Positions 42,044 to 51,201 are shown, numbered from the stretch's first letter. The stretch: DNA of 64,000 bases from Ruminococcus sp. XPD3002 (GCA_900119535.1 FPJT01000004.1:192662-256661), one strand, 5' to 3'. Made by a program: numbers and translations. The notes: a model not told the origin generated them from the letters alone.

Positions 42044-44395
42044 TCATTTCTGATACTTTGCCTTATCCATTTCACGGATAGCTGCACGGCGTATCTTGCC
42101 GCTTCCTACTGTCTTAGGAAGTTCATCCACGAACTCTACTACACGGGGATACTTGTAAGGTGCAGTACCGTTCTTGACGTAGTCCTTTATCTCCTTTACG
42201 AGTTCCTCTGAAGGAGTCTTATCCTTTGTGAGAACGATAGTAGCCTTTACCACCTGTCCTCTTATCTCATCGGGAACACCTGTTACCGCACATTCAAGTA
42301 CGTAAGGAAGCTCCATAAGTACGCTCTCTATCTCGAATGGTCCTATGCGGTAGCCAGAGGACTTGATAACGTCATCAACACGTCCGACGTACCAGAAATA
42401 TCCGTCCTCATCTACCCATGCAGTGTCACCTGTATGGTAGTAACCGTCACGCCATGTCTCGGCAGTATTTTCCTCGTCGCCGTAATAGCAGAGTGCAAGT
42501 CCGGGAACGCCGTAACCCTTTGCGCTGTCATCCATGAGCTTTATGCATATTTCACCTGTTTCGCCGACTTCTGCGGGAGTGCCGTCGGGGAGAAGGACCT
42601 TTACATCGTACTGCGGATTCGGCTTACCCATGCTTCCGGGCTTAGGCTCCATACCCACAACGTTTGCGATAGACAGTGTGGTCTCGGTCTGACCGAATCC
42701 CTCCATGAGCTTGATTCCTGTTGCTTTGTAGAACTGATGGAATACCTCGGGGTTGAGAGCTTCACCTGCTATACATGCATATTTCAGTGATGAGAGGTCG
42801 TACTTCGAGAGGTCCTCCTTGATGAAGAAGCGGTACATTGTAGGAGGCGCACAGAATGATGTGATATTGTACTTCTTGAACATTGGAAGTATATCGTCTG
42901 CGTGGAAACGGTCGAAGTCGTAAACGAACACGGCAGCTTCACACATCCACTGTCCGTAAAGCTTGCCCCAGAGAGCCTTGCCCCAGCCTGTATCAGAGAT
43001 AGTGAAGTGAAGTCCGTTAGGATCGGCATTCTGCCAGTAACGTGCAGTTACGTAGTGACCGAGAGGATACTGATAGCTGTGGAGAACAAGCTTAGGATTG
43101 CCCGATGTACCCGAGCTGAAGAATATCAGCATAGGATCTGTTCCGCAGGGAGTATCTGCTGTACGCTCGAAATGAGTGCTGTATGCTGGAAGCTCGGCGT
43201 TGAAATCATGCCAGCCTTCACGCTGACCGTTAACAAGTACCTTTGTTTTAAGTGTGGGAGAAGCTGCACATGCAAGATCCACCTCGTCAGCAACATCACC
43301 GTCGGCAGTGCAGACGATAGCTGATACCTCAGCGGAATTGAAGCGGTACTCGAAATCGTGCTTCTTGAGCATGTTTGATGCAGGGATAACAAGTGCGCCG
43401 ATGCGGTGAAGTGCAATTATAGAGAACCAGAACTGATAGTGACGCTTCAGCACAAGCATTACACGGTCGCCCTTCTTGATGCCGAGTGACTTGAAGTAGT
43501 TTGCAGTCTGGCATGAGTATTTCTTGATATCCTTGAATGTGAATGTACGCTCGTTCTTGTTGACATCCACATAGATCATTGCGGTCTTATCAGGACATTT
43601 TTCAGCCATTGCATCAACTATATCGTATGCGAAGTTGAACTCGTCCTGCTTCTCAAAGTTTACTGCGCTGAGTACGCCGTTGTCATTGGTCTCGCACTTG
43701 ACGAACTTCTCAGCAACAGGATGAAGAAGGCCTGCTTTGTCCACATTTGTGATGTGATGCTCTGCAACCTGTTCGTGGTACTCGGACATTCCTGTAGCAC
43801 CCTTCGGAGGCATAACGAATGCATATATCTCGCAGTCCTCTCCGCCGAGAGCAACTTCATCATGAGGCATCGAGCTGTCATAGTAGATACAGTCTCCCTC
43901 GTGGAGTATCTCTGTATGAGAACCGACTGTCATACGGAGTGTACCCTTGAGAACTATATCCATTTCCTGACCTGCATGGCTTGCCATATGCAGAGGCTGT
44001 GAAAGTGCTTCCTCGGAATAAGGGATAACTACGTGGAAAGGCTCAACGGACTTGTTCTTGAACTTTGCAGCAAGGCGGTTATAGGTGAAGCCCTTTCTTC
44101 TTACGATTGGAACTCCCTCGCCCTTTCTTGTGACAGTATAACTGCTCAGCTCGGGACTGCTTCCCTCCATAAGGTCTGTTATCTCAACGCGGAAAGCGTT
44201 TGCGCATTTATAAATGAAAGTGAAGCTGAAGTCCTGCTCGCCAGCTTCGAGCTTCTTATACTCATCTACCGAATAATCTGTGATCTTTGCCATTTCCTGT
44301 ACTGATATGCCGAGGTCTTCACGCAGACTTGCGATTCGCTCTGCGACCTCTTTTATTCTGTTCTCTGCATTCTGTAAATTCTTCATGTCGCTCAT
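42044..44395 (-). CDS. XRE-cupin-acyl-CoA synthetase (AMP-binding) fusion
   Basis: A 783-residue fusion. Residues 10-70: XRE-type helix-turn-helix; about 110-195: cupin (E-x-D-I-V-L-K-G...G-D-C-I-Y-Y-D...P-H-D); about 245-780: adenylate-forming acyl-CoA synthetase with P-loop F-F-S-S-G-T-S-G-N-P-K, G-F-G-Q-T-E-T, Y-H-T-G-D, and the C-terminal lysine in G-S-G-K-I-R-R. The enzyme part resembles medium/branched-chain acyl-CoA synthetases. A T-box leader precedes it, so expression responds to charging of a tRNA. The joined DNA-binding and cupin domains suggest it may also act as a regulator. RBS AAAGGAGAG. Confidence 0.9.
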   Translation of the reverse strand: MSDMKNLQNAENRIKEVAERIASLREDLGISVQEMAKITDYSVDEYKKLEAGEQDFSFTFIYKCANAFRVEITDLMEGSSPELSSYTVTRKGEGVPIVRRKGFTYNRLAAKFKNKSVEPFHVVIPYSEEALSQPLHMASHAGQEMDIVLKGTLRMTVGSHTEILHEGDCIYYDSSMPHDEVALGGEDCEIYAFVMPPKGATGMSEYHEQVAEHHITNVDKAGLLHPVAEKFVKCETNDNGVLSAVNFEKQDEFNFAYDIVDAMAEKCPDKTAMIYVDVNKNERTFTFKDIKKYSCQTANYFKSLGIKKGDRVMLVLKRHYQFWFSIIALHRIGALVIPASNMLKKHDFEYRFNSAEVSAIVCTADGDVADEVDLACAASPTLKTKVLVNGQREGWHDFNAELPAYSTHFERTADTPCGTDPMLIFFSSGTSGNPKLVLHSYQYPLGHYVTARYWQNADPNGLHFTISDTGWGKALWGKLYGQWMCEAAVFVYDFDRFHADDILPMFKKYNITSFCAPPTMYRFFIKEDLSKYDLSSLKYACIAGEALNPEVFHQFYKATGIKLMEGFGQTETTLSIANVVGMEPKPGSMGKPNPQYDVKVLLPDGTPAEVGETGEICIKLMDDSAKGYGVPGLALCYYGDEENTAETWRDGYYHTGDTAWVDEDGYFWYVGRVDDVIKSSGYRIGPFEIESVLMELPYVLECAVTGVPDEIRGQVVKATIVLTKDKTPSEELVKEIKDYVKNGTAPYKYPRVVEFVDELPKTVGSGKIRRAAIREMDKAKYQK

Positions 44396-44424
44396 AATTA
44401 TCTCTCCTTTTCAATTATTTTGGA

Positions 44425-44700
44425 AAATAAAAAAACTCGTCTCAAAGAATAAACTTTGAGACGAGTATCAATTACTTGATTACCCGCGGTACCACTCAAA
44501 TTGTGCCGCTATTGCGTAACACCACTTCAGGTTCCGACAAACCCTATTCATTGACGCAGAATCACGGAAGCGCTTACTGAACTTTTCAGCACTTCGGCTC
44601 AGAAGGGATACATAGCATTGCTTATCACCGACTCACACCGACCGTCGGCTCTCTGTAGACATTGGCAATTCTCTGCGTGTCTTCCTCACAGCTCTTGTTT
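44425..44700 (-). ncRNA. T-box riboswitch leader (specifier tentatively Ile AUC)
   Basis: On the minus strand the leader contains the T-box core GTGGTACCGCGG (44484-44495), an upstream stem I with AGAGAG...GGTGTGAG, and a terminator ACTCGTCTCAAAG/CTTTGAGACGAGT (44435-44466) followed by seven T. Stem I base pairs GGAAG with CTTCT; one base before that strand lies ATC (44607-44609), the position of the specifier in known T-boxes, giving isoleucine. The loop E consensus is not clear, so the codon call is provisional. Confidence 0.85.
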
Positions 44701-44703
44701 TGG

Positions 44704-44732
44704 ATTATAACACATCATAATCGATTTGTCAA
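44704..44732 (-). promoter_or_regulatory. Promoter of the T-box leader
   Basis: Minus strand TTGACA (44727-44732), 17-base spacer, TATAAT (44704-44709): full consensus. Confidence 0.9.
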
Positions 44733-44792
44733 CCCCTTTTGAAAAATTTCCCTGAAAAATTTTTCATGCAGTATTTACGTATGATAAGGCAC

Positions 44793-44825
44793 AGAAAATC
44801 GCACCGGCCTCAGCCGATGCGATAT
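44793..44825 (-). terminator. Hairpin near 44.8 kb
   Basis: ATCGC(AC)CGGC and GCCG(AT)GCGAT pair around CTCA. It lies upstream of the T-box promoter and may end transcription arriving from the structured region to the right. Confidence 0.5.
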
Positions 44826-44843
44826 CTGATCTGTCCGACCTTA

Positions 44844-45002
44844 ATACTGATCCCCTGAACAACAGCAGACATATCTGACGACATAAATCCCGTCTGTCTG
44901 CGTTATCCTTCTTGCCGTGCGTAAGCACGCCTGTGTCGTCTGCCTTGACAGACAGAATTTCTGTTTGTCAACTTTGTCTGCTAACGTTCAGAGGATCAGT
45001 AT
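44844..45002. repeat. Nested inverted-repeat element (159 bp) with internal hairpins
   Basis: Outer arms 44844-44871 and 44975-45002 are reverse complements at 24 of 28 positions. Inside lie GACGACA/TGTCGTC, a GTGC-GTAA-GCAC hairpin near 44917-44928, and a 27-base palindrome with one mismatch at 44945-44971 (TTGACAGACAGAA with TTCTGTTTGTCAA). No ORF. Either a small palindromic element or the gene of a structured RNA. The adjoining 45010-45039 holds another 8 bp hairpin (CTTCGGAA/TTCCGAAG). Confidence 0.7.
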
Positions 45003-45135
45003 AGGAAACCTTCGGAATCAAAGGAATCATTTTCCGAAGCCCGAACACGGCATATATGTGCAGTATACTGTATCGTGTCCCCTGTAATAATGATATACCA
45101 AAATCGGTCGGCAGTAAATATTCTTTTATCTCATT

Positions 45136-47355
45136 TTATTCGCTTTTCTGCCCATTGGTCTTTCTGTAAACAGAAGGCGACATACCAGTATGTGCAGTGA
45201 ACTGCCGTATGAAGTGGCTGTAGTTTGAATAGCCGCACTGCTCCGATATCTGCGCCAGAGAAAGAACTGTATTTTCAAGGAGCCATTTTACCCTGTCCAG
45301 TCTTGATGCGATTATATCCTCCTTGCAGCTTACGCCGAAAAGCTCCTTGTATATCCTGTGGAAGTGGCTTTTGCTGAGCCCCATGCTTCTTGTTACCGCT
45401 TCGATGTTCCATTCCTTTTCGGGATGTCTGAATATCTCATTCCTCAGCGAGTTGAACCTGTCCTTATAGCTGAATGCGCCCGAACTTAAACTTATCATCT
45501 TTCCCCTGAGCTTGTCCTCTGCACTGCTGATAAGACTGTCTATGCTGAAAATATCCGTCTGTGATACCGAACAGGATACCGCCGCTATACGCTCCTCTTT
45601 TATCTCCACCGAGCCCTTGTAGGAGCTTGTAACTTTTTCGGCGATACTGTGTGCAAGTTCCTTTTCGTCGTTATTTCCGCCCTGTGATGCTATGGCTATG
45701 ATATCATCGCCAATACTTGCAAGAACTTCCCCTTCGTCGCTTAAGCGTATCGCATTGACTATGGAATTGACAGGCGGAACGCTGTAATGCACTCTTTCCT
45801 CCTTGATGTATGACAGAAGGGTAAGGGTTATACGTGAGCTGCTGTTTTCGGAAATAAGCGTCATAAGCTTATTTATCAGTCCCCTTTTGTTATAGATACC
45901 GAGTACGGGAGCGAACTCCGAAAGCGCTTCGATGCGCTTATTGACGTATTCCTTGTAGAGGCGGTTCTGAACGGTGTTGAGTCCGCTGCTGACTGCGTCG
46001 CACCAGCTCATATAGAATTCGTCCAGAACGATGTGTACCGCCTTCCTGTAGGTGAATCCCACATAGCCGAATATCTGTCCCTTATAGTGGAGAGATGATA
46101 CTACCGTAAGTCTCGGTTCGTGAGGCTTTTTCAACGATGGGAAAATATCCTTCGTCGGGAAGGGACGCATTTTTTCTCCGCCCTCATAGCATGCTTCCGC
46201 ACCGAGTATCATATTATCGGGAAGTCCTCCCCTGCGGTATACGGAAGGATCTTCCAGCTCTCTGCACCAGTCTCCGCAGAGACACAGCTCCGCCCTTATG
46301 CCTGTAGGTATCATATAGCAGCAGCCTATGAACGTTCCAAGCACATCGTATATATCCTTGCACTCCGTCATCCTGCGGATTATCTCGCCGTGACTGTTTG
46401 TCTTGCGGTGTTCCAGTATCTCAAATACAGTGCCTGCGTACTCCCTTATGTCCGAAAGGGTATCACAGCGGCAGATACCGCCTTTGTCTCCGCAGCCGCA
46501 GCTTTCCCCCACAACAAGGTCGGGGACCGTATCAGCTTCGCTTACGGTATTTCCCAGCATTTCAAGCAGCTTGTCAACGGCAAGGAGACCGTTTATCTTC
46601 TCCTGACCTGCAACCGTTGTAACAGTAACACGTTCGGTCTGTGAAATGATATTTCCGTCACAGCCTGTGACCTTTATATCCTCGGGTACCCTTACACCGT
46701 TCTCATTCAGGGTACGTATCAGTTCCACAGCCATTATATCACTTCCGCAGACGATGCCGTCAGGCTTAGCAATTCTTCCCCCGGCAATATCCACAGCTAT
46801 CCTGTGGGGAATATCTCTCCAGTAATCGCCGTAGAATATACAGTCATCATTATATGTCAGTCCGCACTCGTCCATAGCTCTGCGGAAACCATTTATGCGC
46901 TCCTCCGAGGGAAGATGTCCCCTGTAGCCGCCGATGCAGTAAAGCCTTTTACAGCCGTGTTCCCTGATAAGGTGCATAGCAGAAAGATAGAGCTGTATCG
47001 TCTCATCTGCCGATATAACAGGAAAGCTGGACTGTTCGTAATTGACCGTAACACAAGGCTTCATGCTTCGCTGAAGCAGGTCAAGTATGATCCTGCGCTG
47101 TTTCTCGCTGCAGAAGATATTTGCTTCAAATATAAAGCCTGCAAAGTCACCGTGAAGTATAAGGTCATAGATATTTGTCTGTCCCTTGCAGTATGTACCT
47201 TCAAGCATCTCGTCGGTGTAATTTATAGCACCGGAAATAACTATCGTATCGTATCCGTACTCAGCGGCTTTTCTGTGAATAATATCGATGAATCCCGTTT
47301 CGGAATTGCTGCTGATATGCGGAACTATTACTCCTATTGCACCTTTGCTCTCCAT
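45136..47355 (-). CDS. LacI-type sensor/AraC-type HTH transcriptional regulator
   Basis: A 739-residue regulator. Residues about 4-290 form a LacI-like periplasmic-binding-protein fold (I-G-V-I-V-P-H...D-G-I-V-C-G-S-D-I-M-A-V-E...V-T-G-C-D-G), an unassigned middle part spans about 300-635, and an AraC helix-turn-helix pair lies at the end (about 640-735: S-K-S-H-F-H-R-I-Y-K-E-L-F-G; G-Y-S-N-Y-S-H-F-I-R-Q-F). Such proteins sense sugars and activate carbohydrate genes. The neighbouring mannanase gene is a reasonable target. Start 47355 has GAGGTGAT upstream; the 24 extra codons to 47427 cover the promoter. Confidence 0.9.
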   Translation of the reverse strand: MESKGAIGVIVPHISSNSETGFIDIIHRKAAEYGYDTIVISGAINYTDEMLEGTYCKGQTNIYDLILHGDFAGFIFEANIFCSEKQRRIILDLLQRSMKPCVTVNYEQSSFPVISADETIQLYLSAMHLIREHGCKRLYCIGGYRGHLPSEERINGFRRAMDECGLTYNDDCIFYGDYWRDIPHRIAVDIAGGRIAKPDGIVCGSDIMAVELIRTLNENGVRVPEDIKVTGCDGNIISQTERVTVTTVAGQEKINGLLAVDKLLEMLGNTVSEADTVPDLVVGESCGCGDKGGICRCDTLSDIREYAGTVFEILEHRKTNSHGEIIRRMTECKDIYDVLGTFIGCCYMIPTGIRAELCLCGDWCRELEDPSVYRRGGLPDNMILGAEACYEGGEKMRPFPTKDIFPSLKKPHEPRLTVVSSLHYKGQIFGYVGFTYRKAVHIVLDEFYMSWCDAVSSGLNTVQNRLYKEYVNKRIEALSEFAPVLGIYNKRGLINKLMTLISENSSSRITLTLLSYIKEERVHYSVPPVNSIVNAIRLSDEGEVLASIGDDIIAIASQGGNNDEKELAHSIAEKVTSSYKGSVEIKEERIAAVSCSVSQTDIFSIDSLISSAEDKLRGKMISLSSGAFSYKDRFNSLRNEIFRHPEKEWNIEAVTRSMGLSKSHFHRIYKELFGVSCKEDIIASRLDRVKWLLENTVLSLAQISEQCGYSNYSHFIRQFTAHTGMSPSVYRKTNGQKSE

Positions 47356-47373
47356 AATATCACCTCTTTTTTG

Positions 47374-47402
47374 ATTATACAGCATATGAACTTGTTCGTC
47401 AA
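47374..47402 (-). promoter_or_regulatory. Promoter of the AraC-type regulator
   Basis: Minus strand TTGACG (47397-47402), 17-base spacer, TATAAT (47374-47379). Confidence 0.8.
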
Positions 47403-47407
47403 TACGC

Positions 47408-47440
47408 CGAAACTCCGCACTTATCATGCGGAGCTTCGGT
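47408..47440. promoter_or_regulatory. 13 bp near-perfect inverted repeat abutting the regulator promoter
   Basis: CCGAAACTCCGCA and TGCGGAGCTTCGG pair at 12 of 13 positions with a 7-base loop. No U-run follows; it may end GH26 transcripts or be a binding site upstream of the regulator's -35 box. Confidence 0.5.
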
Positions 47441-47527
47441 CGGACACGCTTTAGGGATAAGAATGTCCGTTTCAGAATATATTACAGGGTATAGGAGTGA
47501 TGTTGTATGCTATAACTTTTACTGCGC

Positions 47528-50068
47528 TTACTGACGGAAGAAGAATGGCAGACAATTGTAAATATACTGCCTTACGTAGTACCAGCTGTGCTCTCCGCCG
47601 TTTGCCAGTATGAACCAGAGATTGCCCTTTGAGAAATCCGATGTATACTCAAACTGGCTGAGCTTCTTCATATCGTCTATCTGCGGACCGAGTACGGGAT
47701 ATGCAAAGTCGGATGTACCTGTTGCGGACATGATGAAGTACTCGTTCTTCTTGAGTCCTGCCTTGTCAACTGCACGTGCCAGCGCACCTGCATCAGCAGT
47801 ACCTGTGCCCCAGTGATGAGCGCCGCTCATCGGCATGAAGTAACCGACGATATCTACGCAGTTCTCGAATACTGCCCATGTGGAAACGCTTCCCATTGAG
47901 AAACCGCCGTAAGCTCTGTGCATCCTTGATGCGGCGATGTCCTCCTTTGAAGTTGAAGCCGCATATGTGGAATACTTGCCCTCAACGAACGGAACTACGC
48001 TTTCACGGAACTCCTTGTAGAAGTTCTCTGCATTGTAAAAAGTATCGGAGCTTACCTTGTTGAATGTGGGAGTAACGATTATCATCGGCTCGATGTCGCC
48101 TTTGCTTATCATGTTGTCTATCAGGCGGACGGACTCACCGTTGTCATTGTAGAACAGTGAATTCTCGCTGTCTCCCATTCCGTGCATGAAGTATAATACA
48201 TTGTATTTCTTGTTCTTATCGTAACCGTAGGGCAGGTAAACGTTCAGCGAATTTGTACCGTTGATGCCGTTATAGGTTTCCTTTACAACTGTACCCGACT
48301 GTGATGCAGGGTTCTTGTAATCCCATGAATACTCGGTGTACTGCTTTGCTGAGTCGAATTTGTAATTTGAAACTGTAGGCTGAGTCGGCTGAGGTTCAGC
48401 AGGTGTTGTCTGTGAAGGTGTATTTACCGACGGACTTGAAATGAGCTTTCTCAGAGCCGCCATATCGAACACGTTTATCCTGCCGTCCTCGCATACGTCT
48501 GCTGCATCTTTATCTGCGATATTTACGTTTCTGTCGCCCATGATGAATTTCTCCAGAAGCACCGCATCAGCTACGTTTATTGTTCCGTCACCGTTAAGAT
48601 CACCCTTTACTGCCTTTGCAGGTTCGATATCAAAAACGGGTTCTGTATTACCGCTTCCCTGTGATGCGCTTCCGTAGTGGTATACATCGGGAAGCTCATC
48701 AAGTGAAAGCAGATAGTCGCTGTTGTAGACCTTTTTGAGGTATGAAGCTGTATTGAACTCGTTGCTGTCGATGAACGATGTATGCCATGTCATGAACCAC
48801 AGCCATTTTGCTCCGTCATTCTTCATTTTATCGGGATCGGGTATAGGACCGTTCTCGTGGAGACAAACAGGCTTGTTTGCTACCTGTGCTGTCTTGTTGT
48901 ACATTGCCGCAAGAGATTCGGTATGGTTCACGTATGTATCAGAACCTATAATGTCAACGTACTCGTCACCGGGGTACCAGCCGCTGTTTACGTCGCCGCA
49001 GTAGCCGAGACTCCAGATAAGGTTATCAAGTCCCCAGTAATTTGTATAGCGGTCGTACATGATGCGCCAGAGCTTCTTGAAGTTCTCTGCGCCGCCTTTG
49101 CCCCACCAGAACCATTTACCGTCAAATTCGTGGAAGGGACGCCATATAACAGGTATTCCTGCCTTCTGAAGCTCCTGAAGCGCCTTTGCGCCCTTGTCCA
49201 TGCCTGCAATAAGTGTGTTATACTCCGCAGTACCTTCGATAAGTGCAGCACTCCAGTTAAGGTCACTGTTCATTGCTTCGGTGTGGCTTCCGCGGAAATC
49301 GCTTCCGCAGTGCCAACAGATAGTTACGATGCCGCCTTTGTCATACCACTGCTTTGCACGGCGGTTACAGCCTGCAAAATCATCGCCCATATAGTCAAGT
49401 CCGCGGAGTGCAGGGTATTTTCCGCTGGCGTTCTTTATAATGTCGAACTCGTAGTTATCACTTCCCATCCATGTGGACTCCTGCTGACCTGAAATGACCT
49501 TATTGCCGTAGGTATCGCAGAGGAAGCTGTAAAGGGACTGCGTCTGGGCGGAAGCCTTGGGGTTAGAGAGCTTTCCACCGCCTGTATAGGCGGAAAATTC
49601 GCCTTTTTCAATGAGGACGCAGTCAAAGAGAGTCCATCCCCAGCTTGCTTCAACAGCCACTTCGTTTTCACCTGCTTTCAGGTTCGTACTGACGCTGACT
49701 GTACTGAATTCGCCCTCGCCTGTATACTCGCAGAAAATCTCTCCTGCATCCTTGCCGTTGATAAGAACGTTCTGATACTTGCCGTCCTCATCGTATGGCT
49801 GACTGTAGCGCAGTGTTATCCTGTGAGTACCTGCTTCGGATGCATTAACTGTTACACTGACCTTGTTTCCGCCGTCCTTAAGGTCAACAGCTTTTCCTCC
49901 GCTTGCACCGCTGACAGTTACCGTTTCAGCACCGTTTTCGCCGCTGCTGCTGATAATGCCGTCCTCGAATTCGTACTGTCCTGCTGCCGCATTGGCCTGT
50001 ATGGGAAATACGGACATCGTTCCCATTACCAGTGCAGAAGCCATCATCAATGATGCTAATTTTTTCAT
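47528..50068 (-). CDS. Secreted GH26 mannanase - dockerin - CE1-like esterase
   Basis: An 846-residue cellulosomal enzyme. Signal peptide 1-28; CBM35-like beta domain (about 30-156); GH26 catalytic domain (about 165-460) with acid/base Glu in R-P-F-H-E-F-D-G (314) and nucleophile Glu in C-L-H-E-N-G (405); dockerin (about 488-545: G-D-L-N-G-D-G-T-I-N-V-A-D-A...V-F-D-M-A-A-L-R-K-L) placed internally; Pro/Thr linker; C-terminal esterase with nucleophile Ser in G-G-F-S-M-G-S (724) and a late G-G-E-H-S. Likely hydrolyses mannan backbone and removes acetyl or feruloyl groups. Start 50068 has GAGGTGG upstream; the 75-codon frame extension lacks RBS. Confidence 0.9.
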   Translation of the reverse strand: MKKLASLMMASALVMGTMSVFPIQANAAAGQYEFEDGIISSSGENGAETVTVSGASGGKAVDLKDGGNKVSVTVNASEAGTHRITLRYSQPYDEDGKYQNVLINGKDAGEIFCEYTGEGEFSTVSVSTNLKAGENEVAVEASWGWTLFDCVLIEKGEFSAYTGGGKLSNPKASAQTQSLYSFLCDTYGNKVISGQQESTWMGSDNYEFDIIKNASGKYPALRGLDYMGDDFAGCNRRAKQWYDKGGIVTICWHCGSDFRGSHTEAMNSDLNWSAALIEGTAEYNTLIAGMDKGAKALQELQKAGIPVIWRPFHEFDGKWFWWGKGGAENFKKLWRIMYDRYTNYWGLDNLIWSLGYCGDVNSGWYPGDEYVDIIGSDTYVNHTESLAAMYNKTAQVANKPVCLHENGPIPDPDKMKNDGAKWLWFMTWHTSFIDSNEFNTASYLKKVYNSDYLLSLDELPDVYHYGSASQGSGNTEPVFDIEPAKAVKGDLNGDGTINVADAVLLEKFIMGDRNVNIADKDAADVCEDGRINVFDMAALRKLISSPSVNTPSQTTPAEPQPTQPTVSNYKFDSAKQYTEYSWDYKNPASQSGTVVKETYNGINGTNSLNVYLPYGYDKNKKYNVLYFMHGMGDSENSLFYNDNGESVRLIDNMISKGDIEPMIIVTPTFNKVSSDTFYNAENFYKEFRESVVPFVEGKYSTYAASTSKEDIAASRMHRAYGGFSMGSVSTWAVFENCVDIVGYFMPMSGAHHWGTGTADAGALARAVDKAGLKKNEYFIMSATGTSDFAYPVLGPQIDDMKKLSQFEYTSDFSKGNLWFILANGGEHSWYYVRQYIYNCLPFFFRQ

Positions 50069-50120
50069 TCTGATACCACCTCTCATAAAAATCACGGACA
50101 TACCGTTTCTTACTGATTTC

Positions 50121-50126
50121 ATTATA
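50121..50126 (-). promoter_or_regulatory. -10 box of the GH26 gene without a good -35
   Basis: TATAAT on the minus strand with no TTGACA-like hexamer 16-18 bases upstream. Promoters of this kind often need an activator; the nearby AraC-type regulator is a candidate. Confidence 0.6.
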
Positions 50127-50209
50127 CAGCTTCGGGAATTGAGATAGAATACCCTTTCGTTCCAAAAATCTGTATTTTCATCCCATTCTTTATGAAAGTG
50201 TACAAAAAT

Positions 50210-50243
50210 GCCTTCCGCAGTCTTTACAAACCACAGAAGGCTC
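50210..50243 (-). terminator. Terminator after the CPBP gene
   Basis: GCCTTC...GAAGGC with further partial pairing; on the minus strand followed by ATTTTTGT. Confidence 0.6.
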
Positions 50244-50249
50244 TTTATT

Positions 50250-51095
50250 TTATTCTGTAACTGTGTATTTGGGAGTATTATCAACGTAGTCAACCTGACT
50301 GCGTCTTAAGAGGAATATCGCAATTCCTAAGTATATCACTCCTCCGATAATTGCAAATGGTGACGTACCTGATATCGAGTCTGCAAGCTTTCCTCCGTCG
50401 GCAAGGAGTCCCGTAGATGCGAGTCCTGCGAAATCAAGGAAGGCATGAAGTATAACATTGCACCATATATTGTTCGTTCGTATATAAATTGCGCCCATAT
50501 AGAAGCCTGCACCTATTACCGATATAGCCTGATAGAATGCGCCCTCCAACGAAACTCCCGAAAAAGCGTTGGTAAGGTGGATGAGTCCGAAAATAACGGA
50601 AGATATCGCAAGTGCAATAAAGGTGTTGACTTTTGTTTTCGGTCCGAAAGCATCAATAAGGCAATTCTGTATCACGCCCCTGAATATGAACTCCTCTGCG
50701 AGTCCCACAGAGATCATGCAAAGGGTAAATGTTATGATATGGCTGAAGGGACGGAACTTCGGAAATGTTCCTGCCAGCATCGTCTTTGATACTATATTTG
50801 CAAACAATGCCATACAGCTTACGCATAGAAGGTAAAGCCCTGCAAAGAATCCTGCAAGAAGACCTTTTCCCCGTTCTTTCAGTATACCGAGTTTATTTGT
50901 GAGTTTCAGAAATATCGTTGCAGTTGCCAGACCAAAAAGCTCTCCTATAAAAGTCGGCAGATAAACATTTCCCTCATCATCGGGCATCTCAAATACTCTT
51001 TCGATAACCATACCTGTAAGATGAAGAGAAAGGATGAAAATTGCAGCAGCTCCGAGACAAATTAGTATTGTTTTAAGTTTCGAGTTTTTTTCCAT
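50250..51095 (-). CDS. CPBP-family intramembrane glutamic metalloprotease
   Basis: A 281-residue multi-pass protein (about seven to eight helices) of the CAAX prenyl protease/bacteriocin-processing (Abi) family: motif 1 E-E-F-I-F-R-G (about 147-153), motif 2 F-G-L-I-H-L-T (about 192), motif 3 N-V-I-L-H-A-F-L-D (about 232). Bacterial members act in bacteriocin self-immunity, processing or membrane protein turnover. No bacteriocin-like gene is adjacent, although a radical SAM peptide system lies 0.4 kb upstream beyond the repeat element. AGGAGGAG precedes the ATG at 51095. Confidence 0.88.
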   Translation of the reverse strand: MEKNSKLKTILICLGAAAIFILSLHLTGMVIERVFEMPDDEGNVYLPTFIGELFGLATATIFLKLTNKLGILKERGKGLLAGFFAGLYLLCVSCMALFANIVSKTMLAGTFPKFRPFSHIITFTLCMISVGLAEEFIFRGVIQNCLIDAFGPKTKVNTFIALAISSVIFGLIHLTNAFSGVSLEGAFYQAISVIGAGFYMGAIYIRTNNIWCNVILHAFLDFAGLASTGLLADGGKLADSISGTSPFAIIGGVIYLGIAIFLLRRSQVDYVDNTPKYTVTE

Positions 51096-51123
51096 AGCTC
51101 CTCCTAAAGTATTTGTTTTAATG

Positions 51124-51152
51124 ATTATAACATGTAATCTGAATAAAGTCAA
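51124..51152 (-). promoter_or_regulatory. Promoter of the CPBP protease gene
   Basis: Minus strand TTGACT (51147-51152), 17-base spacer, TATAAT (51124-51129). Confidence 0.8.
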
Positions 51153-51201
51153 GCATAAGGGAGCGAATGATATTTCCTTTTCACCTCAATCAACAAAAGA
51201 T

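Noticed and set aside
42044..44395. Aminoacyl-tRNA synthetase behind the T-box
   Set aside because: Motifs are of acyl-CoA synthetases (S-S-G-T-S-G-N-P-K, Y-H-T-G-D); no tRNA synthetase signature.
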